Positions 10,830 to 23,089 of a DNA stretch of 64,000 nucleotides are shown here, in pieces (the stretch's first letter is position 1; every line of letters starts with the position of its first letter). Position numbers and translations under genes: made by a program. The notes beneath the pieces are model-generated. The model saw only the letters and a list, made by a program, of their open reading frames with translations. It had not been told where the DNA came from and did not search any database. Source of the DNA: Cryptomeria japonica (Eukaryota; Streptophyta; Pinopsida; Cupressales; Cupressaceae); contig NC_081406.1 in the NCBI RefSeq assembly GCF_030272615.1, forward strand, positions 238,874,422 to 238,938,421, in the 5' to 3' direction.

Positions 10830-11890
10830 TGATATTTTCTAATGTCTTCCACTTTTGTCTTTCCCTTCTCATCTACATTTCCATTAGTTGTCGGTGGGTT
10901 CTTATGCAATATTTAGCAATATGTCCAATCGTGTTGCATGCATAACAAACAATATTGTTCTTCTAAATTGCTTTGTTAAACCCTTGATTTCCTTGATTTC
11001 CTTTTAATCTACATTGGTTAGCCATATGTCCAAATTTTCTACATGCGTGACATCTTACATTTCCAAGACCGGTGATTGATGCATTCTTCTAATTATTCCT
11101 ATTTTTGTATTGACTAGCCATATGACCATATTTATTGCAAACAAAACATGTACGATTGAATTTGTGAGCATTAGGTTGTCTTACCGATGATTTCTAGTTC
11201 TGGTTGTTGGCATAATTCTACTTCTATCCGGATGATTGATCTTATTGTGTAGTACCAGAGCTTTCTCCTTCTTCATAACCAAGACCTCTCTTGTCATTAG
11301 CATCACTCTGATTCTTCAGTTGTTCAACAAATTTAGCAGAGCTAGCTTGAAATTTGTCCTTCTACTTATTTGCAATGATCAAGTCATCTCTCATGATTAT
11401 AATTTGTCTCTCAAGTTCTTGTTCATTGTTCCAAGACTGGGTCAACTCAAGTTTTAGTATGTCATTCTCATATGTCAGTTTGTTGCATTCATTAGATATG
11501 TCCTTCAATGCTTGACCTAGGTTTTCTTCATTTTTCTTTATGTCTTCAATCTTTTTGCACATTCTCATGGTTAGGGCTTGCATCTTATTATTGAAGATAG
11601 TGTTCTCCTGAGAGAGTTTCTAACATTGATCCTTCATAGCATCTTCCTCATCACTGTTCTAATTTTTCAATTGATCACAGGGTTCCTTCCTCTTAGCCTT
11701 AACAACTGAAAGCTTTCCTTGCAATGAAATGATGTGTTCCTTGGCTTGCTTCAGTTCATTTTTTAGTTTACCGTTCTCTACCTACTCATTATCAAGATCC
11801 TCAAGAGAAAGTTGAAGTTGTTGGTGCAGACCGGTTTCCATTGATTTCAAGTTCCAGATCTTCCTCAAGTGGTTAAACTTCTTCTGAGGA
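10830..11890 (-). pseudogene. Element B gag: coiled coil followed by three CCHC zinc knuckles
   Basis: On the minus strand the region after the primer site encodes a long heptad-type, Lys/Glu/Leu/Asn-rich segment (e.g. QALKDISNECNKLTYENDI). Three retroviral-type zinc knuckles follow: CFVCNKYGHMASQY (about 11,108-11,150, last Cys lost), CHACRKFGHMANQC (11,011-11,052) and CYACNTIGHIAKYC (about 10,906-10,948). CCHC knuckles bind RNA for packaging into virus-like particles. Several stop codons interrupt the frame, so it is a pseudogene. The extended coiled coil is also seen in gag of some plant Ty1-copia lineages. No protease DSGA motif follows; the next reading frame is the unknown ORF. Confidence 0.7.
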
Positions 11891-11895
11891 ACCAA

Positions 11896-11907
11896 GCTCT
11901 AATACCA
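11896..11907 (-). other. Primer binding site of element B
   Basis: The minus strand reads TGGTATTAGAGC, two bases after the 5' LTR end. It matches the plant initiator-tRNA-Met primer site (TGGTATCAGAGC) except for one base. This sets the element's direction and supports a Ty1-copia-type replication cycle. Confidence 0.8.
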
Positions 11908-11909
11908 AT

Positions 11910-12915
11910 TATTGGAATCCAAGAACACTGAGAGGGGGTGGTGAATCAGTGTTCTACCAGTAATGTTAGTTTTGAACTTATTGCTTATTAACTAGTTAAT
12001 AGTAAATAAAATTAAAGTGCATACACCAAATAACACATAAAAAGGAAACACCATAACACCAATATTTATACGTGGAAAACCCTACAAAGGGAAAAACCAC
12101 GGTGGGGCTGATACCCACAATATCTATATACTTGATCAAGGTATACAAATATTGCATGAATGGGATTGCATATGCAATCAGGCCAACTACCTAGAGCTCA
12201 CTACTCAACACAAAATGAGAAGTCTCACTGACTTACAAAGCATTACAAAGTAATTACAAGAAGAATGAACTTATAAGATGCATCTGACCATGCTGGATAA
12301 TTTTCGGTTCATTCTCTAATAATCTTCACTATGTACCAGTTTGTTGATGCTCTGTTATGCCCTGTTCTACTACCAGTTAGGTTGTGCATGTGAAACTGCA
12401 CACAAAACTTCCATTTGCTGACCAAAATGTATATCGATAATCTCTGAATAATTCACAACCAAAATTTGCATCTTATATATCTCTAGATCCATCGCTGAAA
12501 GGAACTCCTTAAATATCCTCCTAACTTCCACCATGTCGGCTTCAATGAAAAGTATAAACCTATCGGCTGCCGGATAATAATGAATTTCAAACATAATCCC
12601 AATGATCATGTCGGCCTTCACGTGTTACAATAAATTCCATGAGAGAAACAATCGGGGCCATAAGATTTCCTAGTCAGGTCCTATCCATTACTAGGTACCA
12701 AATACACGTTACCGAGATCAGGACTTAGCCGATTGTGAAGCAAAGTGAATACCATTTAAGTGTAATGAATGTCGGTTAACCCAAACAAAGCAAAGTGATA
12801 AAGAAATGAATCCAAATAGAGAATATATACACCTGAAGATGAGTTCCCATGAGTTGCCATCAATTACAACCCAAAATGCCATTAACTCTTGTCGGGTGAG
12901 TGTCAATTTCCAACA
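11910..12915 (-). repeat. 5' LTR of element B
   Basis: On the minus strand it starts TGTTGGAAATTGACAC (12,915) and ends GATTCCAATA (11,910), where the final CA has mutated to TA. It aligns along its whole length with 3,372-4,360, with scattered substitutions. The primer site lies two bases beyond it. Confidence 0.8.
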
Positions 12916-14410
12916 GAGGTTATCATGATAATTCTTAGTCATGTGTGGGATAACTATATTGTGTTGGATAAACCCTATTTGATCATGAAGGAAGTCATTT
13001 CTATGGTCACCGACTTGTGCGACAGTGGAGAAGTTTTGGCAAAGAAGTCAATCTTGAACAGAGAAGTGGAAGCCCTAACTAGCATGAAGAGTGATCAGTG
13101 AGCTCTAATCATCAACACAATCATAAACCCTATGGTGAGGTATGTTGCCTATGGCATCTCTTATAAAATCTATATCATAAATAGGGAAGGTCACACCTTG
13201 GCAATTGAAGTGTATATGGCACATATGCTTATGATGGATAATAGATCATTTGACAAGTATGTGAATTGTTGAAAGAATTATTGTTAGAGAATATTAAGAT
13301 GACAAAAGAGAAGAACTATTCTTTCTGGTTTGGATCAATACTTACATAAGTTTGGTGATGTACTATTAGGGATCTCTTTCGGAAAAAGATAATGTTATAT
13401 GGAAGTCTGGTGTTCCATTTTCATAGAATATATTTAGATATTTGAATAGTCTGGCTAACAAAGAGGAGGCTTGTAATGCTTATTTTAAATTGTTTGTGGA
13501 CATGTGGAGTGTTGGGCCAGTTTCTATATCTTTCTCTTCCAGTTCTAGAGATCCTTCCTATGGAAAGAAGAAAAGGAGACAGTCTTATCGCATTGGTGTT
13601 TCAAAGCCAAAAAGAAACAAGGTGGAAGATGTTGTGGTGATCAATTATTTGGAATCCTTCGTAGTTGGTGGATTTTCAAAAGTTGCAGAGCGGGTAGCTA
13701 GAGATTCAGATGATGAGTCCAATTTGCTGAAATTGGTTGACAAAATGGATGAAATCAAGAAGAAATGTGTGATATGGCTGACTTTAGTCGAGTCAAACAA
13801 AATTGAGAGCATTATAATGAGGCATCTAATACAGAACAACCTGAGACCTGAAGATATCAACAATCTGCTTCTAAAATCTTTGAATGAGGTTTTAAAAGAA
13901 AGAATGTATGAGCAGTCAGTTGTGGAAAAAGTTTTGGATATGCAGAGTCTGTTGAATAAAGTTATTGATGCTCAAAGTAACTTATCAACATGTATTGAGG
14001 AATTGAGGGACTATATTTGCAATGCTAGCAGAATCTACAGGTATTGTATCTCTTGGTCGATAGTTGCAGTGAAGCACAAAAGTAAGATTGATGTTATTGA
14101 GGATTATCTAACAAGTCTAGGTAAGTCTTTTGACTTCCTGAATGATAAGGATGGTGTGTAGAGGAAAAGAGTTAACATTCTTCAATTTGAACTATTATTG
14201 CTACAAAAGAAAAAAGAATACTTTGTAAACATGTTCTGGAAGGTTAAGGAGATTGTGGAAGCTAAGTTAGAGCATTTTTCAGTGTTGCTTGGGCATGTAG
14301 TTGAGTATGAGCAAAATCCGTCTACTCTGGATAGTTTTTCACATTGAGTTGATTTGTTGGTAGAGTGCATAAGTCTTTTAGTTAGTATTAAAATGGCCAC
14401 ACATTCTTCG
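12916..14410 (+). pseudogene. Element A unknown ORF, C-terminal part
   Basis: This continues the frame begun at 3,157. The first part runs to a stop at 13,099-13,101. A decayed middle (13,102-13,441) still aligns with element B: it has YKIY followed by an NR pair where B has YKVYHSNR, and a FGS where B has FRYGSF. The third part, 13,442-14,161, is open for 239 codons. It has a basic patch (GKKKRRQSYRIG near residue 40, possibly a nuclear signal) and a helical C-terminal region ending SIVAVKHKSKIDVIEDYL, which matches element C (LATTKKFKYKIDSIESQL at about 33,240-33,290, minus). At least two frameshifts break it. Function unknown; the third copy of the family is element C. Confidence 0.55.
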
Positions 14411-14696
14411 AAAGTTCTCAATATTTGAAGGAAAAATACAAGTTTATATTTCTGAAGAAAAGCAGTTGAAGGTTATTGTGTGATACTCAAATTTTTTACA
14501 ATTTTTTGGTTGTATATACTATGTCTTTGTATTTTCCTTTTTTCATCAAAGGCATCCTTTGTCCTTGATGTCAAAAGGGGGAGAAAAGATAGTAAAAGAA
14601 TATGGTTTCTTGTATTTTAGGAGTTACATAATTAAGTGGGAGTTGTGTGCAATTATGCTTTAGATATATTTTATCATCAATGAAAAAGGGAGAGAT
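14411..14696 (+). other. 3' untranslated part and polypurine tract of element A
   Basis: Non-coding, with two purine tracts. 'aaaagggggagaaaag' near 14,574 follows 'gatgtc', and 'aaaaagggagaga' at 14,683-14,695 sits directly before the LTR. The second is the functional position. The same layout of two tracts occurs before the 3' LTRs of elements B and C. Confidence 0.5.
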
Positions 14697-15923
14697 TGTT
14701 AGACGTGTGAATATTATTGTCATTAATGTCAAACTAGCTATCTGATTTGGATCGAATGATGTATGTGGTCTGGATACTAGTCCAAATGTTGCGGATGTTG
14801 TGGATATTGTGGATGTGGTATGCAAGGTTGTATGCAGTCAATATGTGCATTTTAGATGTTGTTGTTAGATATTATATGTATTGTGGATATCTTTGGATGA
14901 TTCTTGTTCCAGATTATTTTGAGTGCACTTTGTGTTCTTTTTTATCTTGGTATCAATTATGTGTCTCGGTATTAGTTGTTTGATGAATGTCAGTAGTGTC
15001 TCTTTGAGATTTATATTGTGGCCCTCTTGGTACGTGCGAAGTCTACATTTTGGAGATATTGAGCTTGATCTTATAACAATGGATCATTATTCTTGGGTCC
15101 AAATGACCCTGCCCCATTTTGGTAATCTTAGTATATGCATTTGCAATTAAAGTACATGTAAAGGAAACATGTAGAAGTCTTGTGGAGGCCGACATGATCA
15201 TATTGATAACATGTTGGGGATAGCCGACACAGTATTTTTTATGTCCTTCGATATATCTACATATTCATATGTAGTAGCATAATGACAATGATAAGTGTAT
15301 GAAGGTGTGTGGTATGCGAAAGAGAGTTAGAAGCGAAGATAGTAGTGTGTGAAGTGTGAGTTGTAGATAGAAAAGGCAGACAGTGTTATAATGGTGCAGT
15401 TGTCCTTTACCAGACTTGTTGTAATACAGTTCTACAAAGATCTGTAAGAGGATCTATTGTGGAGTTTAATATTTGTAATCTGAGCTTAACTTTAGAACCG
15501 ATCCCATGCATTTGGAGATGCAATCCCTTTCAATTCAATTTTTTCAGTTGTAGTGAGCATTTCGACAGTTAGCCATTTTTCCTTGTGTATCTACAATGAG
15601 CAGTACGGCAGTGAGCCACTTCTGTAATCTGGAAATGAATCACTCCTTTTGTAAACTCAAATATAACTAGTTATATTCCCCTAAGAGTTAACACTCTCCG
15701 TGGTTTTTCCCATTTGGGTTTTCCACATATAAAATATGGTGTTTATCTTATGGTTGTGTTCTTCATGTTTATTTTGCATTAACTGTTTTAGATCACTCAA
15801 GTTTGTTTGATATTTTCTATGGATATTTTTGGTTGTGAAGAGAATTTTAAAATTTGTGGGAATACCGATTTACAACCCCCCCCCCCCCCTCTCAGTATTT
15901 TGGTGCTTTCAACCTGATCAACA
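14697..15923 (+). repeat. 3' LTR of element A
   Basis: It starts TGTTAGACGTGTGAAT after the polypurine tract and ends 'tcaacctgatcaaca'; length 1,227 bases. It is the same family as the solo LTR at 47,679-48,924, which starts TGTTAGACATGTGAAT and ends 'tcaacctaatcaaca'. It contains 'gtggtttttcccatttggg' at about 15,701 and a run of 14 C near 15,877-15,890, close to the 3' end. Confidence 0.8.
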
Positions 15924-17919
15924 CCAAGTAGGTTCCTATTTCCCAGTTTTAATTTAAATTTAATTATAAATATTGGTTAAATGGATTATTAGGGGGATTT
16001 GGGGATGTGTTATTGAATGTATTTACTATTTTAAAATTAGTTATTTTATTTATTTATTTATTTTAAGATTGAGTTTTGCCAAAATTGGGTATAGGAAATT
16101 TGCGATTTAATTGCTTAATTTTTCTTAAATCTTATTGAAAATTCATGTATGATTCCATGTTCTTGATCTATTAGTGTTTTTAAAAGGTTAAAAAATCATT
16201 CTCAAATGGGTTTGAATCATATTTTAGCTTTGGAGTTTTTTAATGCTCATATACATGTAGAATCATTATTTTGGATCTTGAATTTGCAGTTTGATTCTGT
16301 TTCAACTCCTATTTTCTTCCAGAGGATTGTGTTTGGACTTGTGTCCTATTATTCATGTATATTTCGATATGACTGCTCTCATTTTCATTGGATTGGTGTA
16401 TTCATGCCCTTTCCTATATTTGATTATGAAAGAAATTAGAATTTTATGTTTTAGTTTTAGGACTTAACCCTTATTGATTGGGTCTTGCATGGGAAGTGCT
16501 ATTTCAATTATGTAAACTGATATTTATATTGGATCCATGTTCGCTCATTTTATGTTGGAATAATTCTATTTGAACCTTATGTGCTAGGATAGTTAGGTGC
16601 ATTAAGGGAGATGGCTCACTATAGAGGTCGAGGCCCTAAGTGGTTGCCAGGATAACCCATAGGTGAGTAGATTAATAAGTGATAACATTAATTAAATATT
16701 GGGATGAGATTTATTTTGGTTTTACACACACTAATAATATAATTTGCTCCACTCATGGCCTCATGTGCTCATATAGGAAGAGGGTGAGATTGGAAAGGCC
16801 TATCCACCTATTAAGGTGTTGAGTTGGCATGATCATGCAATATCTGGTCTGTATGGGATGATTGTATGGTTCTGCCTAAGTTATCCATGGTGGTAGGGGT
16901 TTATAGTTAGGAGAGGAGTCAGACTGCTAGGGTAACCCATGAGAGGCTATGTGATGACACTTTTTCCGTATGTATCCTAGTATCCTATTGAGCCGATTAT
17001 TTGTGGAATCCTTTGGGAGTTCTTTTGGAGATTTTGGGCGATATTCTTATTTGGGAAGTCTTTTGTGAGTTTTTTTGAAGGTTTTGTTTTCTATCTATCT
17101 TTAGGTTTTAGTAATCTTTGGTTGTTATCATTATCCTCTTGTATTGTGATGTGGTGTTTATGTATCTCAGTCGTGAGTTTATTTAGTCATTTATCCCTAG
17201 CCTCGTTGTTTCTTTGTTGGGGCCTTGTGTCTATCTCCTAGCATGAGGGGTGGGCCTACAAGTTCCACATGGTTGGGTGGTGTTTCTTTTTCACCCATTG
17301 GGAATCTTTTGGTGGACTTGTTCGTGTACGGCTAGATAGATCTTTACCATGTGCTTTTTAGTATCTTCATATTTCATTTGTGAGATGAATTACCACTATA
17401 TTGTTATTTGAAATGTATCTTCTATAAATGATGTATAGAATATGTAATTATTTATTTGTGTTGGTAATTGTAAAAGATATTTTTTATTATTTCAAGTGAA
17501 AAGTTTGTAATAGGACTTTAGTAATAGATGCATTGGTAATAATGGATATCTTGCAAGTAAATGTAATTATGTGAATTACATATATGTTCTTATTTCTTAA
17601 TGAAGGTTATCGTATGAATCTTTCTTTTGGTGTTTTAAAATGAACATAGTATAGATCTTTATATGATGAGTTATATGGTTATATGGTAGTGAGTGTTGCT
17701 TAGTAGTGACGTTAGGAAACCCTTAGAGGTCTATTATGTGATGTGATTGTCTTCCGCTAAATATTGTAACTTTGATTCTTCTATAATGTGCTTACTTAAT
17801 GTTGCATTGAATTAAAGATGGTTGGTGTGTTATGTTTCGTTTTAAGAAAAATATATTTTGCTATGTATTTGAGTTATTAAACTTGTTATTACTCTAGGGT
17901 TCCTTGACGAGGCATTACA
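15924..17919. other. No gene seen; possible gypsy LTR remnant
   Basis: AT-rich DNA with a few short ORFs that look accidental. The piece 16,600-17,300 is less AT-rich. The right edge reads 'ccttgacgaggcattaca' (17,902-17,919), which resembles the ends of some plant Ty3-gypsy LTRs. No matching LTR start, primer site or protein motif was found. Confidence 0.25.
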
Positions 17920-19019
17920 CATAATCTATGTATATCTAAAATGAGGAAAGCTTCTAGATTATATATGAGTTACAAGGTTAAAGCTGATAAAAAGGCAACA
18001 TAAAATGATCATAATAAAAAATCGAGACCGAATTCCAAAATGTCAAGGCCCACACTTTAAATATTTTAAATTTTAAGAGATTTTGTTGGGACTATGGAGC
18101 TAATAAACATAGTCCCTCCAAAACAGTCTCTAGAAAAGCAAGACAAAAGATTTTAGGGCCCTCATATTGGATCTAGTCTTAATTTTGGAGTTTGATGAAG
18201 ATTAAATGAAAAATAAGATATTTGAATTTTGAAATAGGATAGGGCTTATCTTCTTGATTTGAGGGCTAAATTCAAAGATAAAAGTGGTCCTTAAAAATTA
18301 TAGGAGAGTGGAAACTAAAGCAAGTGCTAAGGAGAGTGTGAAACTGAATTCACAATTCAAGAGTACAATGTATGACACTGGAACCATTAAAATCATTGCA
18401 TTTATGATAAACTTGACTTTTAAATTTTAATGTATTTATCTAGTAAAAATCCAAGTTATCAAATTAGAAAATAAGAAAGAAAAATTACTAAAAGTAAAGG
18501 CTCATCAACCTCATTTTTTCAAAAAATTTAAACAATTCAATCATACTATTAATTTTATAAAAATTATATCCCCAATTTTTTTGTTTATTACAAACATAAA
18601 CTATACAACACTCTACATTTCATTAGTTTATAGTGTTTAAAAATTAAAAATGATCATCGAAGTGCTTTAAGTTATAAAGTTCAATTTGTGTTAACCTATT
18701 CCTTTATAAGAGTCATCACAGTACTGAACTTTTACGTAAACAAGTTTTATAATGTTGTGATACATTATTTTATGAGAAATGAAGAAGATGTGATTTGATT
18801 TAAGGAGATGATCAAGAAGAAGAAACAATGATTGACAAAACATCAAAATTTGCGCATGTACATTAGCAAGAAGTATCAAGATAGTTTCATTTATTATGAA
18901 ATAATGTCATTTATATTAATCATTTTAAATGTTTGAAAGTACTCTATAACACATAAAAAATGTGAGTGAGAAAAGTGATATCCAATATCATATAAATAAA
19001 ATCATTAAATAATAGATCC
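17920..19019. other. AT-rich intergenic DNA, nothing recognised
   Basis: No supported ORF, tRNA-like fold or repeat boundary was seen. Long A and T runs are frequent. Confidence 0.5.
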
Positions 19020-19780
19020 ATGGAAAAAACACAAAACACTACTAAGCACCAAGTTAGCAAAGGTATTGTCTACAATGGACACACCAATATTATTAGAAAC
19101 AATAAAAAAAATCAAATGTCTTTTCTAGGCGAGCTGACTGATAAGAGGTTATTTTCTATTTTATCCTTTGACCATCCTTTGATTTTTCATGTTGTTAAGG
19201 CTATTCTGGGTCAGGATTTTATCATGGCTTATCATAAACATAGGGTGAACATGGACATAGTTTTGATGTTCCTAATGATGGCATTGTATATGGGCATCCC
19301 AAAGGCAAGAGAAAAAAAATTATGTCAAATGATCTTCAAACATGTTGTTTTGGGGGAGATTGAAGTTGTCCTTGATAATGTGGATGGAAATATCATGGTC
19401 CCTTTGTCGTAGAATTATTACCTATCTCATGAAAGGGGTGGCAACATGAGAAAATTAATGGTGGTGCAGATGATGGAACCAGAGCTATTGCAGGCTAGAT
19501 GGGGAGATGTGGACAGGAGCTTCAACTTTCTGCAATGCTTGGCGAGTAAGGTGGGTGTCCTTGAGAAGGGATGGGTGGAAGATCTTATGATAGATGATAG
19601 CCTACTAGATGAAGATGGGGAGTTCAATGTTTGAGATGAGGAACAAAATCTCGGGTTGCCAATGCAGGGAGAGGAGTGGTGTGAGAATAACATGCGAGAT
19701 GTTGAAGTGGTGGCCAATTGTCCAATTCATGCAACTTGTGGTACAAATTGTCTAGGGGTGGCCAAGGCCATGGTAGTCTA
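19020..19780 (+). pseudogene. Orphan ORF pair, unrecognised, probably broken gene or retroelement part
   Basis: The first frame (19,020-19,412, ATG start, 130 codons) includes KRLFSILSFDHPLIFHVVK and GEIEVVLDNVDGN. A second frame (19,446-19,634) has LQARWGDVDRSFNFLQC and an acidic end, and codon-like sequence goes on past its stop to about 19,780. The region is less AT-rich than its surroundings and ends before a T-rich tail (19,830-20,060), as if it were one mRNA-like unit. It could be the remains of a LINE ORF or a captured host gene. I recognise no domain. Confidence 0.25.
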
Positions 19781-20706
19781 GAAAATCCAAAGGGAGAGTA
19801 TATATTAAATCAAGGTTTCAAGTTCAATGGGTCTGATTTTGCTTGGTCTTTTTAGTTTTGTAATTGTTGTTAGTTTATTTCCTGGTTGTGATGGTAGCCT
19901 GTATAGTTGGTTAGATATCATACTTTGGTTTTGGTGGGTTTAGTCTTTTGTGCTAGTTGGTAGTCATTGGGGTATAGATAATTGTTTCTTCTTTCTCCCC
20001 CTCTTTTGTGTTATGTTGTTTACAAACTTTACTTTTACTGTGTTGGGTGCTACCCCTTAGTAGCTATTTAATTATCACTACAAAAAGTTACTAAAGGTCT
20101 TGTCAAGCACCAACTCTTTCTTTACACCTATATTTATTTGAATTATTTATTATGATTGTTTAAGTGTGTTGATGAAAAAACATTTGATTACATCAAGAGA
20201 ATGTTATCACTAATAACTAATTGACCATATGAAACTATGAGAAGGATGAAGTAATTGGCATTAGGATAAGATATTTGATAAATAAGTCATTGTAAAGTAC
20301 TTAATTTAAGGACCTAATCTTACTAATGATCTTTTCTTTTATGGTTACATCAATAGATAAAAGTGTTGAATCTCATTTGGCTTTCATTTGTATTTTGTTC
20401 ATTGTATGATCATGATTTACTTTTCTTTTTATTTTTTAACAAATGCAGACACATAAGCCTAACAAATAGTTTATGATCCTTAAACTTGACATACATAAAT
20501 GCATTTACCTAACACTTTCATTTTTAACACCATTCAAACATTCTTAGATGGTTAATCATCATCAAGCCATTAATATTTGTCCACACAAATTTAGAGCAAG
20601 TGACAATCAAAGAAAAAATTGGCATAGGGTAGGATCACAAGGAAGGTCAACATCACGCTAACAATCACTTCCAACTTCTACTTTCAAATCCAATGTATGT
20701 GCAAAC
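19781..20706. other. Intergenic, nothing recognised
   Basis: T-rich to AT-rich sequence after the orphan ORF, with no gene-like frame. It ends where the duplicated segment (copy 1) begins at 'attac' 20,707. Confidence 0.5.
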
Positions 20707-21385
20707 ATTACGAACTAAGCAAACCACTTATTTCAATTTAATAATCATTTATTTCTATTTAGATTGCTTTTGATAAATAACCAAGTAAACTTTTCCATAT
20801 TTTAAATCATTGTATGATCCATTATCACAAAGAAAAATTTTTAAAAACTTTTTCCATCAAATTTTCTCTTCTTCCTAATAATGAATAAGAGTGATCCAAA
20901 ATATTAAATAAAAAAATTACACCATATTCAACTAAAAACAAATTTAATCAATAAAATAATTTTATAATTTATCTTATTAATGACTCAACTCCTTGATAGT
21001 AACTTAAGATTTAACTGATCTAATAACCAATCATTATTTTCTTTAAAAAAAATTGAAGCGTATTTTCGCTGTCTATTCTTTCCCCCTTGAATAAAGAAAC
21101 GTCTAAGCGACAAACTACCCATCGTATCTAGATAGCTTTACCGTACTTGTTTATAAATGAAGAACGCACGCGTGCCACCTGGTGTGCAAAGCATAAATGA
21201 ACCAAGTAATGTATGTAAACTGGTTGGCAACTGTGCAAAAACTTCCAGCAAACGGTTTTATGTTACACCCAAGCCCATCGTTTTATGGTGATTGCAAAAA
21301 GAATCCTACTTCTTCACCCCTGGTTTTCAAATTCACAGAAAAAATGCCCACCAGTTTCGTCTTCTCTTCACTGTTGCTCTTCCTA

Positions 21386-21394
21386 CATATACAA
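21386..21394 (+). promoter_or_regulatory. TATA-like element of small gene copy 1
   Basis: 'catatacaa', about 100 bases before the ATG, is kept in copy 2 (29,968) and nearly so in copy 3 (38,048, 'catatagaa'). It sits in a GC-neutral, C-rich leader, as in plant core promoters. The assignment rests on position and conservation only. Confidence 0.35.
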
Positions 21395-21492
21395 TTCGCC
21401 CACCCACTTCATTCCCAACTCCAACTACTGTGCATTAATCTCATACTCCATCCTCTTTTGGGTCTGCCATTGTTTTGTCTTCGGGTGTTCAC

Positions 21493-21702
21493 ATGGATCT
21501 TGCAACCGACGTCTTCATTCCGGAGGACTATGTTAGAAGCCGCCAAGCAAGAAAAATGTCGGCCAAGCAGCAGGTGAAAACCTCTACGAAAGTTTCAGAT
21601 GATCACAACACTGTTCCATTTGGAGAGAAGAATGAGAAGTCTAATGGGATGTGCGGCGGCTTCAACAAGGAGAAAATAATTTTTACTTGCTTCACTCCGT
21701 AG
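21493..21702 (+). CDS. Unrecognised 69-residue protein, copy 1
   Basis: ATG to TAG, 69 codons, single exon. The protein starts MDLATDVFIPEDYVRSRQ and ends with a hydrophobic cysteine-bearing tail, IIFTCFTP. The middle is polar with Lys/Arg/Gln (ARKMSAKQQVKTSTKVS) and a Gly-rich spot (GMCGGFNKE). There is no signal peptide or membrane segment; it would be a small soluble protein. I chose this start because the frame match to copies 2 and 3 begins here and the flanks differ before it. Copy 2 has 4 residue differences. An overlapping longer frame at 21,197-21,577 is not conserved in copy 3 and is a shadow. Residues N51 and C54 are H and S or Y in the other copies. I cannot name the family; duplication with the frame intact suggests it is, or recently was, functional. 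Confidence 0.7.
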   Translation: MDLATDVFIPEDYVRSRQARKMSAKQQVKTSTKVSDDHNTVPFGEKNEKSNGMCGGFNKEKIIFTCFTP

Positions 21703-23089
21703 GGCAATATTCTTAATTCATCATCATTTTGCTTTCCCCGTATAGCTTACGATGATCTCGAATTTCATCGTGAGTCCATACAAATATTTTTGTAGTTAGG
21801 GCATTCAGTTGAAGAGATTCAGAGAGAAAAGACTTGTATTAATTTAAGAAGAAATCTAATTGTGATAAACACATTTAAGATTAACATGGTTTTGTATGTG
21901 TTATGTTAGCGTTGAATAATTTTACAACTATGCATCCAAGTATGAGTAGTTTAAATATTTTGATTTTAGTGTATAACTTATCAAATACATAGACAGGTCA
22001 ATAAGTGGAGATCTTTTTTGTGGGTTCAAAATTATGGTCAAAGAAAGGTGGTGCATGTGGACTCCTAGTTGTAGAGCACCACCAACGATCACATGTTCAT
22101 ATTGACTTGTTTTCAAACATTCAAACATGAAGATGTTTAACCAGCACTACTCCACACTCAACTCCCAACTCCCATGCCTCCACTTTTAGTAAGTGTGCCT
22201 CCATATTTGTGGTGATCTATGGATATGAAACAATATTGTCTTTAATGTTACAGCACACATCATTAAACAATTCACCATAAACTATCTTATTCCTTAGATC
22301 TTGATACAATTTTTACTTACAATTGTTCACTTTCAATCTACTTATTTCATCGTTTTGAAGGGATTCAACAAAGATAGTGTGGAGATTCAAGTTGATTCGG
22401 GGACTTTACGAGGTCATAACTTTTGACTCAATTGTTCGATTGGGCTGAAATTTTATGAGGCGCTGTATCATGACCAAAATGATTGATTCTTTCATCTGGG
22501 GCTTCAAAAAGAGCATTTTCTATTTTTTTTGAGATTTTCAAAAGTTCTTTTTTAAGCTATTTTTGAACTTGTGATCTTTATTAAGTTAGAAAGTTGGCAA
22601 TTTGTGTCAAAATAATGTTTTTTTATATATTTTGAATATTTCGTGATTTTTGAGATAGATTTGAAAATTACCAAAAATGCCAAATTTCAGATTTTATAAA
22701 AATCTACCAAATAAGGGAACTTGTTGGTTTGTTGTTAAAATGGGCTTATTTTTTATTGTAATGGTAGAATGGTTGGCGATTGTAGAAAAGGAATATAGTG
22801 AAGTAAAATTGATCCATTCTTGGGTGTTTTCATGCTTCATTAATGGTGTTGTTTATGTTCTAATTAGCTACATCACATGATAGATAATGTGGAGGCTTTC
22901 ATGACCATGCTCATTGCACTCACTCATTTGGCTTCGAATGAAAGGTGAGATCATCATACCTCACTAAAACAATAACAAATCTAGCTTTTGTTCTTTTGCT
23001 CATTTCTTCTTTATTTTATATGTTGAACATTGTCGGAAGCTAAGGGAGGGTGACTCAACATTCACAAAATATTATCAATTAAAGTGATT

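Larger units (their letters stand above)
3372..12915 (-). mobile_element. Element B: LTR retroelement with gag and unknown ORF but no visible pol
   Basis: A minus-strand LTR element. The 5' LTR is 11,910-12,915, the primer site 11,896-11,907, the gag with zinc knuckles about 10,830-11,890, the unknown ORF 10,500 down to 4,562, the polypurine tract 4,365-4,376 and the 3' LTR 3,372-4,360. It is inserted in the ORF of element A; the flanks are 'gatgt' and 'gaggt', a near-match target duplication. No integrase DDE motif, no YVDD of reverse transcriptase and no RNase H is seen anywhere in it. It would therefore be non-autonomous, needing another element's enzymes. It is itself interrupted by a TIR element (about 7,848-10,291). 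Of the 9.54 kb, about 7.1 kb is its own sequence. Numerous stops show it is dead. Confidence 0.75.

Noticed and set aside
21197..21577. Longer frame (126 codons) overlapping the small gene in copies 1 and 2
   Set aside because: It is not kept in copy 3, its start lies upstream of the TATA-like element, and the conserved frame is the 69-codon one.
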